From Vibrio lentus (GTDB lineage: Bacteria; Pseudomonadota; Gammaproteobacteria; Enterobacterales; Vibrionaceae): DNA of 64,000 bases. Below, piece after piece: positions 29,255 to 38,098 of the stretch (the first letter of the stretch is position 1; every line of letters begins with the position of its first letter). Where the stretch lies: contig NZ_JAUFQE010000001.1 in the NCBI RefSeq assembly GCF_030409755.1, positions 248,001-312,000 on the forward strand, in the 5' to 3' direction. The translations under genes were made by a program, and so were the position numbers. The notes beneath the pieces were generated by a model, which saw nothing but the letters and a program-made list of their open reading frames with translations, ran no database searches and was not told the DNA's origin.

Positions 29255-31687
29255 CTACTGTTTCTGATTAAGTGCCACAATCCTTTCGTTAGAGCTTGGT
29301 TCTAACAGCGATTGCTGGTCTAGGATGGCTTGTGGATTATGGTCACGGACAAATTCAATGAACTCAATATAAGTCAGTGGTTGGCTAAAGAAATACCCTT
29401 GTATTAGGTCGCAGTTGGCTTTTCGAAGGTGATGATACTGTTCGAGAGATTCGACACCTTCGCCAACAACGAAGGTGTCACAAGAGTGCCCTAAGTTAAC
29501 CATAGACTCGACCATCTTGCGGTCAGCTTTGTCGTCGACGATATTATCGATAAAGCTCTTATCAATTTTAAGTTCATCGACGGGGTAATGAAGAAGTTGG
29601 TTAAACGCCGTGTAACCCGTACCGAAGTCGTCGAGAGACACTTTTAAACCTAGGCCTCGGATACTCTCAATGGTCTGCACGGTAAGTTTGCTGCTTTTAA
29701 CGTAACTGGTTTCGGTAATTTCTATAATGATGTTGCCAGGAGGAACTTGATAACGTTCGAGTACCTTTCTAATATTATCGGCAAAGTTACGGTTGTAGAG
29801 CTCCATCGCTGAGATGTTAATGGACAAGGTGCCTTTGTATTGGTGAATCTCTGAGAGCTCTTTATAGCTTTTGATTGCGGTACTAATCACCCACATGTCG
29901 AGTTTGGATATTAAATTACTTTTCTCTGCGGCTGGAATGAACTCATCCGGCCCAGCCTTTATATCAAATAGAGCAGGGCAGCGAATCAGACATTCTGCTC
30001 CGTCAATCTGAAGTGTCTTAGCATTGAAAATAGGCATAAAGCGAAGTTCAAAGTTATCACTCGCGCAGCACTCTAATAGCCTTTTCTCGATAACATCATG
30101 CCTTTCAAGTGAATGAAGTAGTTCTTCGCCGTAAACAATCCGGCTATCTCCGTCGCTATGATCCTTAGCATTAATCAACATCTCATCAATACATCGGTGC
30201 CATATCTCCTCGAACTTAGGGGTATCGACGGGTAGTACACCAGTTGCAATTGAAAGCCTGAACCCATAGTAATCTAGGAAAGTCGTACCCGTTAGGGTGT
30301 TGTTAATGTTCTCAATTTCTTCGTTTATTGATTGGTGTTCACCCATTTCCAATATCGCAATAAATTGGTTTCCTCCAAGCCTTGCGATTGAATAGTCGCT
30401 GCAACTAAAGCCGAAAGAGGATTGTTGATTCTGCAAGGTTTCTCTTAGTGTTTTGGCTAGACTAACGAGTACATTGTCACCCACCTTTGCACCGTATAAG
30501 TCATTGATTTTACGAAAGTCGATAATGTCCCAGCAAACCAAGTAACAGTGTGGGCTCATTGAGCTTTTTATACGTACATCGAGGTGTCGAATAAATGAGC
30601 GTCGGTTGGCTAATTTGGTTAATTGATCGAATTCGGCTTCGAATTTCAATTCCGTTAGTGAGTCAATGTAGGCGTTCTTAAGCCCGTCGATCTCACTTTG
30701 TCCGGATGACCGTTTAAAATATCTGAGTTTGAGTCCGCCAATGGAAATTTCGTGCAACAAGTCTTTGAGTGGACGCACTAATTGATACCGTACGACCATG
30801 TGTACGATGAGCATAATAGTGAATAGTGTCGTCAAGCCACCAAGCAAGGTCTGCTGAGCGATAATGGATTTTTCCTGATTGAATTTCTTTTCGCGAATAT
30901 TAACTTGAGCGAGGAAGTGACGACTGTTCATCTCAACTTTAATACTGTCTTTGGTTTGTTCAAACGACTTGATAACGAACTGAGTGTTTTCAATGTGTTC
31001 AGTATCTGATGAAGGTTCAATCAGAAGCTGCATATTGTCATCATCGTTGTATTTTATAAGCAAGTTAGACAGCTGTTTCAACGGACCATCTGCAATCAAT
31101 ATGTATCGGTTTAAGCTTTCGTTTGCGCGTTTGTCTTGGGGGAGTAAGTAAGGATCGATAGCCGCAACATAAGCGTATCTGAGCTCACCACTCACTGAGA
31201 TATAAGAGAAACCTTCATGAGATAGCTCGTTTTTATTAATCAACGAAGTATAGATGTCGAAGACTTTCTCGTAGATGTTGTCAGGGATCTTTAAGCCCTC
31301 GAAAGGGTCAGCTCGTAGTGTCGAAAGTGTGAGAGTGAACTTGGGGTCAACGACATAGATATTACGTTGACCAAATTGATTAACGTGACTTTGGTTTAAG
31401 ACTCGAAGCACTCTTTTCTCTAATAGAGATAGGGTGGTGTAGTCACCTGGGTTTTGAATATATCGCAAGAACTGCAGTGACGAACCAATATCTTTTACTA
31501 ACAAAGATAAACCAAGTTGTTCGTACTCAGCCGCGACTAGCGCTGTATTTACGTCGGATTGCACTTCATCTAAGTACATGTGTTTAGCGTGGTTAGAGGC
31601 TAAGTTATAGGTAACCATCCCACCAATTGTAAACACGAACAATAGCGTGGGAATGAGTACAAAATAAAGCTTCTTCAATACAGGCAT
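29255..31687 (-). CDS. MbaA-like GGDEF/EAL membrane sensor protein
   Basis: An 810-residue inner-membrane protein: helix at about 7-27, a 240-residue periplasmic sensor, a helix near 280-300, GGDEF, then EAL. The cyclase motif reads LGGNQF (Asp and Glu replaced), so synthesis of c-di-GMP is unlikely. The EAL domain reads ECL but keeps the catalytic acids: INIS, EITET, DDFGTGY, ELKIDKSF and GEGVES. It is therefore probably a phosphodiesterase. It begins 3 bp after the PotD-like gene, the arrangement of nspS-mbaA in V. cholerae, where the periplasmic polyamine protein controls the c-di-GMP enzyme and biofilm. Confidence 0.88.
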   Translation of the reverse strand: MPVLKKLYFVLIPTLLFVFTIGGMVTYNLASNHAKHMYLDEVQSDVNTALVAAEYEQLGLSLLVKDIGSSLQFLRYIQNPGDYTTLSLLEKRVLRVLNQSHVNQFGQRNIYVVDPKFTLTLSTLRADPFEGLKIPDNIYEKVFDIYTSLINKNELSHEGFSYISVSGELRYAYVAAIDPYLLPQDKRANESLNRYILIADGPLKQLSNLLIKYNDDDNMQLLIEPSSDTEHIENTQFVIKSFEQTKDSIKVEMNSRHFLAQVNIREKKFNQEKSIIAQQTLLGGLTTLFTIMLIVHMVVRYQLVRPLKDLLHEISIGGLKLRYFKRSSGQSEIDGLKNAYIDSLTELKFEAEFDQLTKLANRRSFIRHLDVRIKSSMSPHCYLVCWDIIDFRKINDLYGAKVGDNVLVSLAKTLRETLQNQQSSFGFSCSDYSIARLGGNQFIAILEMGEHQSINEEIENINNTLTGTTFLDYYGFRLSIATGVLPVDTPKFEEIWHRCIDEMLINAKDHSDGDSRIVYGEELLHSLERHDVIEKRLLECCASDNFELRFMPIFNAKTLQIDGAECLIRCPALFDIKAGPDEFIPAAEKSNLISKLDMWVISTAIKSYKELSEIHQYKGTLSINISAMELYNRNFADNIRKVLERYQVPPGNIIIEITETSYVKSSKLTVQTIESIRGLGLKVSLDDFGTGYTAFNQLLHYPVDELKIDKSFIDNIVDDKADRKMVESMVNLGHSCDTFVVGEGVESLEQYHHLRKANCDLIQGYFFSQPLTYIEFIEFVRDHNPQAILDQQSLLEPSSNERIVALNQKQ

Positions 31688-31690
31688 TAA

Positions 31691-32722
31691 TTATCTCAAA
31701 CTGTCGACAATACGGTTACGAATTTGAATGCTATTGGGTTCGAGTTGCTGATACAGATAACTGCGTTCTAATACCTCTTTGCTAGGGAAAAGCTCAGGAT
31801 CATTTTGATACTCTTGAGAAGTCAGCGCTTTTGCTTTTGAGCTTGGTGTCGCAAACCATGAGTCCATCGCATTTTGAGCGGCGATATCGGGTTGCGATAG
31901 GAATGAGAGAATGGTTTTTGCTTGTGGAGATAACTCTCCATTATTGATAGCAGCAATGCACTCTAACCATAACGTAGTGCCTTCTTGAGGAACGATATAA
32001 GCCCAAGATGCATCAGGGTCGGCATCATTCAACGCATAACTGTCTCCGGAATACCCGTAGGCGAGGTCGATGTTAGCGAGACGTTCGGGTTGGTGAATAT
32101 AATCGATGACGTATTCACTGCTTTCAAGATGAGGCTTTTGAGCTTGTAGAGTTTTGTAGGCGACGCGAAGTTCTTGCTCGTTGTTGGTGAAGGGATCAAA
32201 TTGATTAGCGAGCAATGCGGTACTCACCAAATCCGTTGGCTCGTAGTACATACTTATGCGGCCACTATTCTTTGAATCAGGTTCGAGAATGGTTGTCCAA
32301 GAAGTTGGCGTGTCGACTTTATCACTGCGGTACAAAATGCCCGACGTTCCCCATGCGTAGGGGATGCCATATTCGCCACAACCATCAACCCATCGTGAAT
32401 CAATGTTACCTGCAATGGATTGTTGTATTTCACTTAGATTATGAAATAGGTTCTGATTGGCTAACGCATTGAGCTTTACACTTTCTATAATCACGAGCTC
32501 AAATGCGCCTCGACGTTCGCTCAGTAACACTTCGTCCCTAATAGACTCATCAGAGAAATATTGTTGTTTCAACGAAATATCATAGGTATCGCTTAATTGG
32601 GTAATCACACTGTCGGATAAAAATTCATCCCAATTGTAGATATAAATATCGTTTTGTTGGCTAAACACTGTGCCAGTTAAAAAGGATGATGACGCAACAA
32701 CTAAAACATTGAATGTCTTCAC
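31691..32722 (-). CDS. NspS-like periplasmic polyamine-binding protein
   Basis: A 343-residue secreted protein of the PotD/PotF family with a signal peptide of about 21 residues. Family features are IYNWDEFLS, FELVIIES, the GIPYAWGTSGILY segment, and acidic or aromatic residues such as GYSGDSYA and TTLWLECIAA around the expected polyamine site. No permease or ATPase genes accompany it. Coupling to the GGDEF/EAL gene suggests a sensor role. Because the canonical nspS-mbaA pair is normally elsewhere in vibrios, this may be a paralogue with a different ligand preference. Confidence 0.88.
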   Translation of the reverse strand: MKTFNVLVVASSSFLTGTVFSQQNDIYIYNWDEFLSDSVITQLSDTYDISLKQQYFSDESIRDEVLLSERRGAFELVIIESVKLNALANQNLFHNLSEIQQSIAGNIDSRWVDGCGEYGIPYAWGTSGILYRSDKVDTPTSWTTILEPDSKNSGRISMYYEPTDLVSTALLANQFDPFTNNEQELRVAYKTLQAQKPHLESSEYVIDYIHQPERLANIDLAYGYSGDSYALNDADPDASWAYIVPQEGTTLWLECIAAINNGELSPQAKTILSFLSQPDIAAQNAMDSWFATPSSKAKALTSQEYQNDPELFPSKEVLERSYLYQQLEPNSIQIRNRIVDSLR

Positions 32723-33105
32723 TGACCGATTCCTTTCGTACCGTGACTAACTAAATCGTAGCCTAAATTTTGCGACATAGTTCAAATTTAGGCCTCTAAT
32801 TTTACTTCAACTTCATGCATTGCATGCAAATACCAACTTTTTGCAAACCAATTGGAACGACAAATCAGTTCTGTGCACAAGATCACTAAGCAAAAACCAG
32901 CGGAGTACTTAGCTTTCGTTACCGAAACATATAAACATTTATCGAATGATTCAAAGCCCTAAGGTTGAATTCATCTGAGTCTGGTATAGATGAAAATGAG
33001 TAGTCGGTCTGATTGTTTTGGCATATTATCGTTTAACCACTCGAACATGTTTGTTGTATTTATGCAATAATAATGCATTAAATTTTACAATAAGGACATT
33101 GATTT
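32723..33105. other. divergent promoter region
   Basis: About 380 bp between the NspS-like gene and the LysE-family gene, holding both promoters, the perfect inverted repeat at 32761-32793, and a palindrome TTGCATGCAA near 32819-32828. No gene seen. Confidence 0.5.
32761..32793. repeat. perfect inverted repeat upstream of the NspS-like gene
   Basis: GCCTAAATTT (32761-32770) and AAATTTAGGC (32784-32793) are perfect 10-bp arms with a 13-bp spacer, 39-71 bp before the NspS-like start codon. It could be an operator or a 5'-UTR hairpin. Confidence 0.6.
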
Positions 33106-33756
33106 ATGGGTGCCGGTTTAGTCGGGATTTTTGTTACCGTGGCGATTGCTCATTTTTTAGCGTTGTTAAGCCCCGGTCCAGATTTTGTCATCGTGGTGAA
33201 GAGTGCGGTTCGAAATAAAGGCAAAAAAGCGTTAGGTGTTGCATTTGGTATTGCCAGTGCCAATGCGGTTTATATTGGTTTGTGTCTTATTGGGGTCGGC
33301 TCTATTTTGGCAGCTTCGGTTTCAGTGATGATCGCTTTAAAAATTATTGGCGGTTTGTTTCTGGTGTACCTTGCTGTTCAAGCGATAAGAGCGAAAAAAT
33401 GTAATTACAGTAATATCGATGTTGTCGAAGAAGGTGCCTCCATTCAAACCACTTTTCTTAAAGAATTTGTTACGGGTTTTCTATCGGGAATCCTTAATCC
33501 TAAAAACCTTTTGTTCTATTTGAGCTTATTCACGGTTGTACTGAATAATGAGGTGGGTTTCATGTTTAAATTAGGGTTAGGCATTTGGATGACAGTGGTT
33601 GTGTTTGTGTGGGATGCCGCGATTATCTTCCTTTTATCTGCACCTAAAGTTCGACGAGAGTTTACGCGCGCTGCCTATTACATTGATAAGGTGACAGGGG
33701 TAATGTTGGGTCTTTTAGGGTTAACGATTGTTAAGTCGGCGTTGGTGCGTCAGTAA
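33106..33756 (+). CDS. LysE/RhtB-family amino-acid exporter
   Basis: A 216-residue membrane protein with six hydrophobic segments and the LysE/RhtB marks HFLALLSPGPDF near the N-terminus and LSGILNPKNLLFYLSLF in the middle. Members export amino acids or homoserine lactone-like compounds; the substrate is not predictable here. AAGGA precedes the ATG by 9 nt. It appears monocistronic. Confidence 0.92.
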   Translation: MGAGLVGIFVTVAIAHFLALLSPGPDFVIVVKSAVRNKGKKALGVAFGIASANAVYIGLCLIGVGSILAASVSVMIALKIIGGLFLVYLAVQAIRAKKCNYSNIDVVEEGASIQTTFLKEFVTGFLSGILNPKNLLFYLSLFTVVLNNEVGFMFKLGLGIWMTVVVFVWDAAIIFLLSAPKVRREFTRAAYYIDKVTGVMLGLLGLTIVKSALVRQ

Positions 33757-33761
33757 CCTTA

Positions 33762-33854
33762 TTAACAGGCTAAGTTCTGATTTAGATGTAATGGTCTATC
33801 GATTAAGCCAGTGGCGCGATGCCAAGCGTATGCGCAACGATAATGTTTATGCAT
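33762..33854 (-). CDS. possible 30-residue ORF with strong ribosome binding site
   Basis: A tiny minus-strand frame (MHKHYRCAYAWHRATGL at the start) whose ATG is preceded by GAGGAGAAGCGAT, a near-ideal ribosome binding site. The peptide is His/Arg-rich and has no homologue I recognise. It lies in the 340-bp gap between the LysE and PhzF genes; the remainder of that gap (33855-34097) shows no other feature. Coding status is unproven. Confidence 0.25.
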   Translation of the reverse strand: MHKHYRCAYAWHRATGLIDRPLHLNQNLAC

Positions 33855-34097
33855 ATCGCTTCTCCTCTTAATTTTCAGTATCTACTAGTCTTCACGGATA
33901 GAACCTTTCCTCGTGTCTAAACCATTACAATTTAGGCAATTTCAACATATTCGGACCTAAGGTTTTTGTCACCTGTAGTTCCCTTTTTCTGAACGTTACG
34001 TGAGATCTCGGCTAATTTGCTGCTAACTCCTTGTAGCACTGAGCATTTGTACTTATTGTGGCAGTCAAGATTATATGTTTCAGCATTAGGAGCCGTT

Positions 34098-34898
34098 GTG
34101 GTTTTAGATATATATCAAGTGGACTCGTTTACAACACAAGCTTTTAAAGGAAACCCTGCTGGGGTTTGTATTTCACAAGAACCTTTAGAAGAGTCGTTGA
34201 TGTATTCGATTGCTGAAGAGATGGCAGTATCAGAAACGGCATTCTTAACCCTCAATACGATGACGTTGAAATGGTTTACACCAGAAGTTGAAGTTAAATT
34301 ATGCGGTCACGGTACGTTGGCAACAGCGCATGTGATGAAGGAAAGAGGGTTAGTCAATGTGGGTGAGGTTGTGACGTTTGATACGCTTTCCGGGGAGCTA
34401 TCTGCCACGGTTTGTGACTCCACAATCGAGCTCGACTTCCCAAGTACTGTGCTTGATCTTGGATTGGATGCTAATAAAGATTTGCTGGAATATTTAGGGC
34501 TGTGTGAAGACCAAGTCGTGTCATACAGTGAGTTCGATACCAAGCAGTTTATTGAGGTTGTCAGCGAACAAGTTTTATTAGATTTAGCACCAAACTTTGA
34601 TGCTTTAAAGCGTATTAAAGGTCGAGGCGTCGTTGTGACGGCATTATCGTCGAACTCTGAGCTTGATTTTGTTTCGCGCTATTTTGCGCCGTGGGTGGGT
34701 GTTAACGAAGATCCCGTTACGGGTTCAGCGCATTGCGCTCTCACACAATACTGGTCAGAGAAACTAAACAAAGCGCATTTCAATGCTTACCAAGCGTCGC
34801 GCCGCGGTGGGTATGTATCGACAGAGCGATTGTCTAATGGTCGTATAAAACTGATAGGGTCTGCAACCACCGTAATCAGTGGTACCTTAAAAGTCTAA
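34098..34898 (+). CDS. PhzF-family isomerase-like protein
   Basis: A 266-residue PhzF/YHI9-family protein with the two-domain diaminopimelate-epimerase-like fold. Marks are IYQVDSFTTQAFKGNPAGV at the N-terminus, the conserved catalytic Glu in VSETAFL, LCGHGTLA and EDPVTGSAHCAL. GTG 34098 is chosen because AGGAG lies 5 nt upstream and homologues begin at this point; a TTG at 34017 would add 27 residues without support. The physiological reaction of most family members, including this one, is unknown. Confidence 0.9.
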   Translation: MVLDIYQVDSFTTQAFKGNPAGVCISQEPLEESLMYSIAEEMAVSETAFLTLNTMTLKWFTPEVEVKLCGHGTLATAHVMKERGLVNVGEVVTFDTLSGELSATVCDSTIELDFPSTVLDLGLDANKDLLEYLGLCEDQVVSYSEFDTKQFIEVVSEQVLLDLAPNFDALKRIKGRGVVVTALSSNSELDFVSRYFAPWVGVNEDPVTGSAHCALTQYWSEKLNKAHFNAYQASRRGGYVSTERLSNGRIKLIGSATTVISGTLKV

Positions 34899-34989
34899 AC
34901 TTCAATATCATTCATAAAACAGCAACGTCGTTATTTAGAACGGAAACGTCATAATTTAAATCTGCTAGGTCACTACTTAAGGAATAATC

Positions 34990-35493
34990 GTGTCAGCCTT
35001 TTATCTGTCTCAAGTACTCGTCGCGATCGCTATTTGTTTCGACTTATTGTCATTCCAATTTAAGGAAAGGAAGAAAATAGTTACCTGTCTGTTTTTTGCA
35101 GGCGTTCTTATTTCTAGTCATTTCATTTTGCTCGAACAATGGACGGCGGCAAGTTTGATGATCATCGCGACCATTCGATATTTAACGAGCGTGTTTTCTA
35201 CGTCACCCAAATTTAAATATTTGTTCTGTTCCATGTCGCTGGTTGCAACAGCCTTTACTTACTCAGGGCTGATCAGTGTATTAAGTTGTTGTGCTTCGAT
35301 GTTTCAAACGTTTGCGGCGTTTAACAAAGATGACCGTCGATTAAGAGAATTGATGATCATAGGGACTAGCTTTTGGTTGGTTCACAACTATTTAGTTGGC
35401 TCGCCAACAGCGGTTCTGATGGAGGCGTTGTTTATCTGTAGTAACTTATTGGGCTACTACCGATTCTATTTTAGAAAGAGTGCTGTGGCTTAG
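34990..35493 (+). CDS. YgjV-family inner membrane protein
   Basis: A 167-residue protein with about five membrane helices and the YgjV-type motif LLSFQFKERKK near residue 20. Function unknown. The start is GTG, with AAGGA 6 nt upstream. It is followed by small genes on the same strand with gaps of about 50-150 bp, possibly independent units. Confidence 0.8.
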   Translation: MSAFYLSQVLVAIAICFDLLSFQFKERKKIVTCLFFAGVLISSHFILLEQWTAASLMIIATIRYLTSVFSTSPKFKYLFCSMSLVATAFTYSGLISVLSCCASMFQTFAAFNKDDRRLRELMIIGTSFWLVHNYLVGSPTAVLMEALFICSNLLGYYRFYFRKSAVA

Positions 35494-35592
35494 GGCTTAT
35501 AGCGTAGGCTCTTAGGAAGCTAGGCTTTAGATAAAACAATAAAACGATAAAGCACTGCACCATATTCATCTAACAAGGATTAGGAGAGAGCG

Positions 35593-35907
35593 ATGTCAAA
35601 TATCTACTCGGATGTGCCTTCGTCAATACCCGACGAAATCTTCAACGACATCATTACTACTGAGAATGTGCGGATTGAAAGAATATTATCTCATGGGCAC
35701 AGTTCTCCAGAACAAGGTTGGTATGACCAAGATGAAAACGAATGGGTTATGGTGCTAGAGGGACAAGGTGTTATTGAGTTCGAAGACGGACGTGTCGTTA
35801 CCTTGTCTAAAGGGGGTTACATCAATATTGCCGCGCGAGAGAAGCACAAGGTTCTTGGTACGGACAAAGATACCGTGACTATTTGGCTGGCTGTGTTTTA
35901 TCGTTAG
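35593..35907 (+). CDS. cupin-domain protein
   Basis: A 104-residue single-domain cupin. Barrel segments are WVMVLEGQGVIEFEDGRVVTL and INIAAREKHKVLGTD; the usual metal-binding His pair is partly present (His in HGHSS and in KHKV). It resembles small phosphoribosylaminoimidazole-unrelated cupins found alone in vibrios. Strong AGGAGAG ribosome binding site. Confidence 0.85.
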   Translation: MSNIYSDVPSSIPDEIFNDIITTENVRIERILSHGHSSPEQGWYDQDENEWVMVLEGQGVIEFEDGRVVTLSKGGYINIAAREKHKVLGTDKDTVTIWLAVFYR

Positions 35908-35960
35908 TATTGCTATCAAGTCGTGGATGGGCAATGAACAAGACATGAAAGGGGTGTGTC

Positions 35961-36428
35961 GTGGTTAGAATTCGAAATTACCAAGCGAGTGATGCCAAAG
36001 CGTTATGGGAGATCTATTTCCATACCGTCCGAAATATTAACGTTCGTGACTATTCTCAAGAACAAGTTGAGGCTTGGGCGCCAAGTGATTTTGACTCTGA
36101 GCTGTGGCAAAAGTGCCTGCATCGCATACAACCCTTTGTAGCGGAGTTGGACGGCCGCGTTGTTGGTTATACTGACCTACAACCAAACGGCTTGATTGAT
36201 CACTTTTTCTGTCATCATGAATATCAAGGGAAGGGGGTTGGGAGAGCTTTGATGGAGCATGTATTTCAGATCGGTTCCGTTCGTGGTGTCTCTCGATACT
36301 TTTCAGAAGTGAGTATTACCGCTAGACCTTTCTATGAGCACCTTGGCTTTACGGTCGTCAATGAGCAGGAAGTTGAGATGCGTGGCGTAAAACTCACCAA
36401 CTACGTGATGGAGAAGGTGGTCGAATAA
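35961..36428 (+). CDS. GNAT-family N-acetyltransferase
   Basis: A 155-residue GNAT with the acetyl-CoA loop YQGKGVGRALM and the C-terminal segment ARPFYEHLGF. Start GTG at 35961 with GGGG upstream. Substrate unknown; this type includes YafP-like acetyltransferases. It follows the cupin gene by 53 bp. Confidence 0.9.
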   Translation: MVRIRNYQASDAKALWEIYFHTVRNINVRDYSQEQVEAWAPSDFDSELWQKCLHRIQPFVAELDGRVVGYTDLQPNGLIDHFFCHHEYQGKGVGRALMEHVFQIGSVRGVSRYFSEVSITARPFYEHLGFTVVNEQEVEMRGVKLTNYVMEKVVE

Positions 36429-36589
36429 GTGGACTAGCGTTCTTTAGAAGATCGAGACCTACTTTGAATTATTAATAAACCTTTTTAAGGATAACTTTTT
36501 CCGATCTATTGATATTGTCGATGAGTTCAAATTGTGTGCAAGGTAATTTGTCTAATCTAAACATTGAGTGAATACAAGGAGTGTTGTTC

Positions 36590-36847
36590 ATGAGTCATGT
36601 GAGTAGGTCTAAACTATATACATTAGTGTCGATGTTGTCCTTTGGTGTTGGGGTTCTCGCCTTAGATGCTGGGGTCTCGGGGCTGTTTCCTCTCTTTGTC
36701 GTCGTCATCTCATTCTTTTCATTCGTCATTAATTCTTTTCTTTGTTTGTTCGGAGGGAAGTACGATGATGCGTTTAGTACCTATCAAGAAGCCAACAAAG
36801 CGCGCGCTGGTGCGCTAGTTAAAGGGTTCGACAGCAAAGAAAAATAG
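36590..36847 (+). CDS. small membrane protein (85 aa)
   Basis: A short protein with two hydrophobic segments (about residues 10-28 and 30-52) and a charged C-terminal tail. ATG 36590 is chosen because AAGGAG lies 8 nt upstream; the in-frame GTG at 36581 is part of that site. Function unknown. Confidence 0.7.
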   Translation: MSHVSRSKLYTLVSMLSFGVGVLALDAGVSGLFPLFVVVISFFSFVINSFLCLFGGKYDDAFSTYQEANKARAGALVKGFDSKEK

Positions 36848-36974
36848 GTCTCTATCTAAAACAACGAAAGTCTCAATTTTGTTACAGTTATTGCTTCGGT
36901 AATTGTCTTTCTACAATGAAAATTCATAGCGTGACCGATAATATTGACCTCGCTTTTTGGTTAGAGGAAATGAA

Positions 36975-37271
36975 GTGGGAATAGAAGCTTTAGCATTTGT
37001 GATGGACGCATTAATCACAGCATGTTGCATGTATATCGCGTCAAAAATGTCTTTCGTCGTGGCTGACTTTAAATCCCTGCTTAGTATTGCCGTTATCGTT
37101 GCTTTGGTGTCATTGATTCCAACAGTGGGCTGGGTTATAGGGCTTATTCTGTTTGTATTCTTGCTCGGGAAGGCGACGCATTCCAGTATTGGTGATTGTA
37201 TCTGGGTAGTGGTTTTCACCAAGGTGGTGTCTATGGCGGCGTTTCTGGTGTTTGGGCGCTTATTTGTGTAG
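36975..37271 (+). CDS. small membrane protein (98 aa)
   Basis: A hydrophobic protein with about three membrane helices (MDALITACCMYIASKM, LLSIAVIVALVSLIPTVGWV, VVVFTKVVSMAAFLVFG). Start GTG 36975 has AGAGGA 6 nt upstream. Function unknown. A minus-strand frame over the same stretch lacks such signals. Confidence 0.65.
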   Translation: MGIEALAFVMDALITACCMYIASKMSFVVADFKSLLSIAVIVALVSLIPTVGWVIGLILFVFLLGKATHSSIGDCIWVVVFTKVVSMAAFLVFGRLFV

Positions 37272-37333
37272 CAACAGATGAAGTCCTAACAGTACCGCTT
37301 GATGCTGATATTGACTAGGTAGAGAAATATAAG

Positions 37334-37358
37334 AAGGGAGTGAACTTGTCACACCCTT
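37334..37358. terminator. candidate bidirectional terminator
   Basis: AAGGG-A-GTGA pairs with TCAC-A-CCCTT (37334-37343 and 37349-37358) with one internal A-A mismatch. It lies between convergent genes, with T-rich sequence on both outward sides. Confidence 0.5.
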
Positions 37359-37396
37359 GAAGAATTTTTATTTTGATTTTCTGTCAAATAGCTTGA

Positions 37397-37894
37397 TTAC
37401 TTAGGCAGTAAAACCGCATCAATGACGTGAATTACACCATTGCTCGCTTTAACGTCTGGAATCACGACCTTAGCCGTATTGATCATTACATTTCCGTCGT
37501 CAATGGCTACCATTACAGCCTCACCTTGCACTGTTTCTGCACTACTCAGCTTCATTACTTCAGCCGCCATTATTTTCCCTGGAACCACATGGTAGGTGAG
37601 TATAGCGACTAGCTTGTCTTTGTTTTCCGGCTTCAACAACATTTCGACCGTTCCCTCTGGCAATGCAGCGAAAGCTTCATCAGTGGGCGCAAATACAGTG
37701 AACGGACCATCGCCTTTCAGCGTGTCTACCAAGCCTGCCGCTTTTACCGCCGCCACTAAAGTGGTGAAAGAGCCATTTTCCGCTGCGACATCAACGATGT
37801 CTTTCTTCATTTCATGGTGGTTAGCGTGAGCAAAAGCTGTAAAAAACAACGTTGCAACTAGTACTGACAGAGTCTTACTTAAGTGATTCAACAT
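37397..37894 (-). CDS. secreted fasciclin (FAS1) domain protein
   Basis: A 165-residue protein with a signal peptide (about 1-24, ending AHA) and one complete FAS1 domain: [48 protein letters not shown] and [16 protein letters not shown]1 proteins act in adhesion or as surface proteins. Monocistronic, with its own likely terminator. Confidence 0.93.
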   Translation of the reverse strand: MLNHLSKTLSVLVATLFFTAFAHANHHEMKKDIVDVAAENGSFTTLVAAVKAAGLVDTLKGDGPFTVFAPTDEAFAALPEGTVEMLLKPENKDKLVAILTYHVVPGKIMAAEVMKLSSAETVQGEAVMVAIDDGNVMINTAKVVIPDVKASNGVIHVIDAVLLPK

Positions 37895-38098
37895 ATTGTA
37901 GTCCTTTGAGTTTGTCTGTTATTTTCGAGATGTATTACGAAAGCTTAAAAGCGATAGATCAACTTATTGTAGTCTTAAGCCACTTGCTACGGTTGTCGAA
38001 GTCACCAGACGAAACTCATCCTCATGGTTAAATGCTTGTTATAATTCTATTTATGTAGTTATAGTTAACGAGTTATTATTCAAATAATGGATGTGAAT

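Noticed and set aside
34017..34097. N-terminal extension of the PhzF-family gene from a TTG
   Set aside because: No ribosome binding site, unlike GTG 34098, which has AGGAG at ideal spacing, and the extra residues do not match the family start.
36911..37222. 103-codon minus-strand frame
   Set aside because: It mirrors the small membrane protein on the plus strand, which has a start signal and clear membrane helices.
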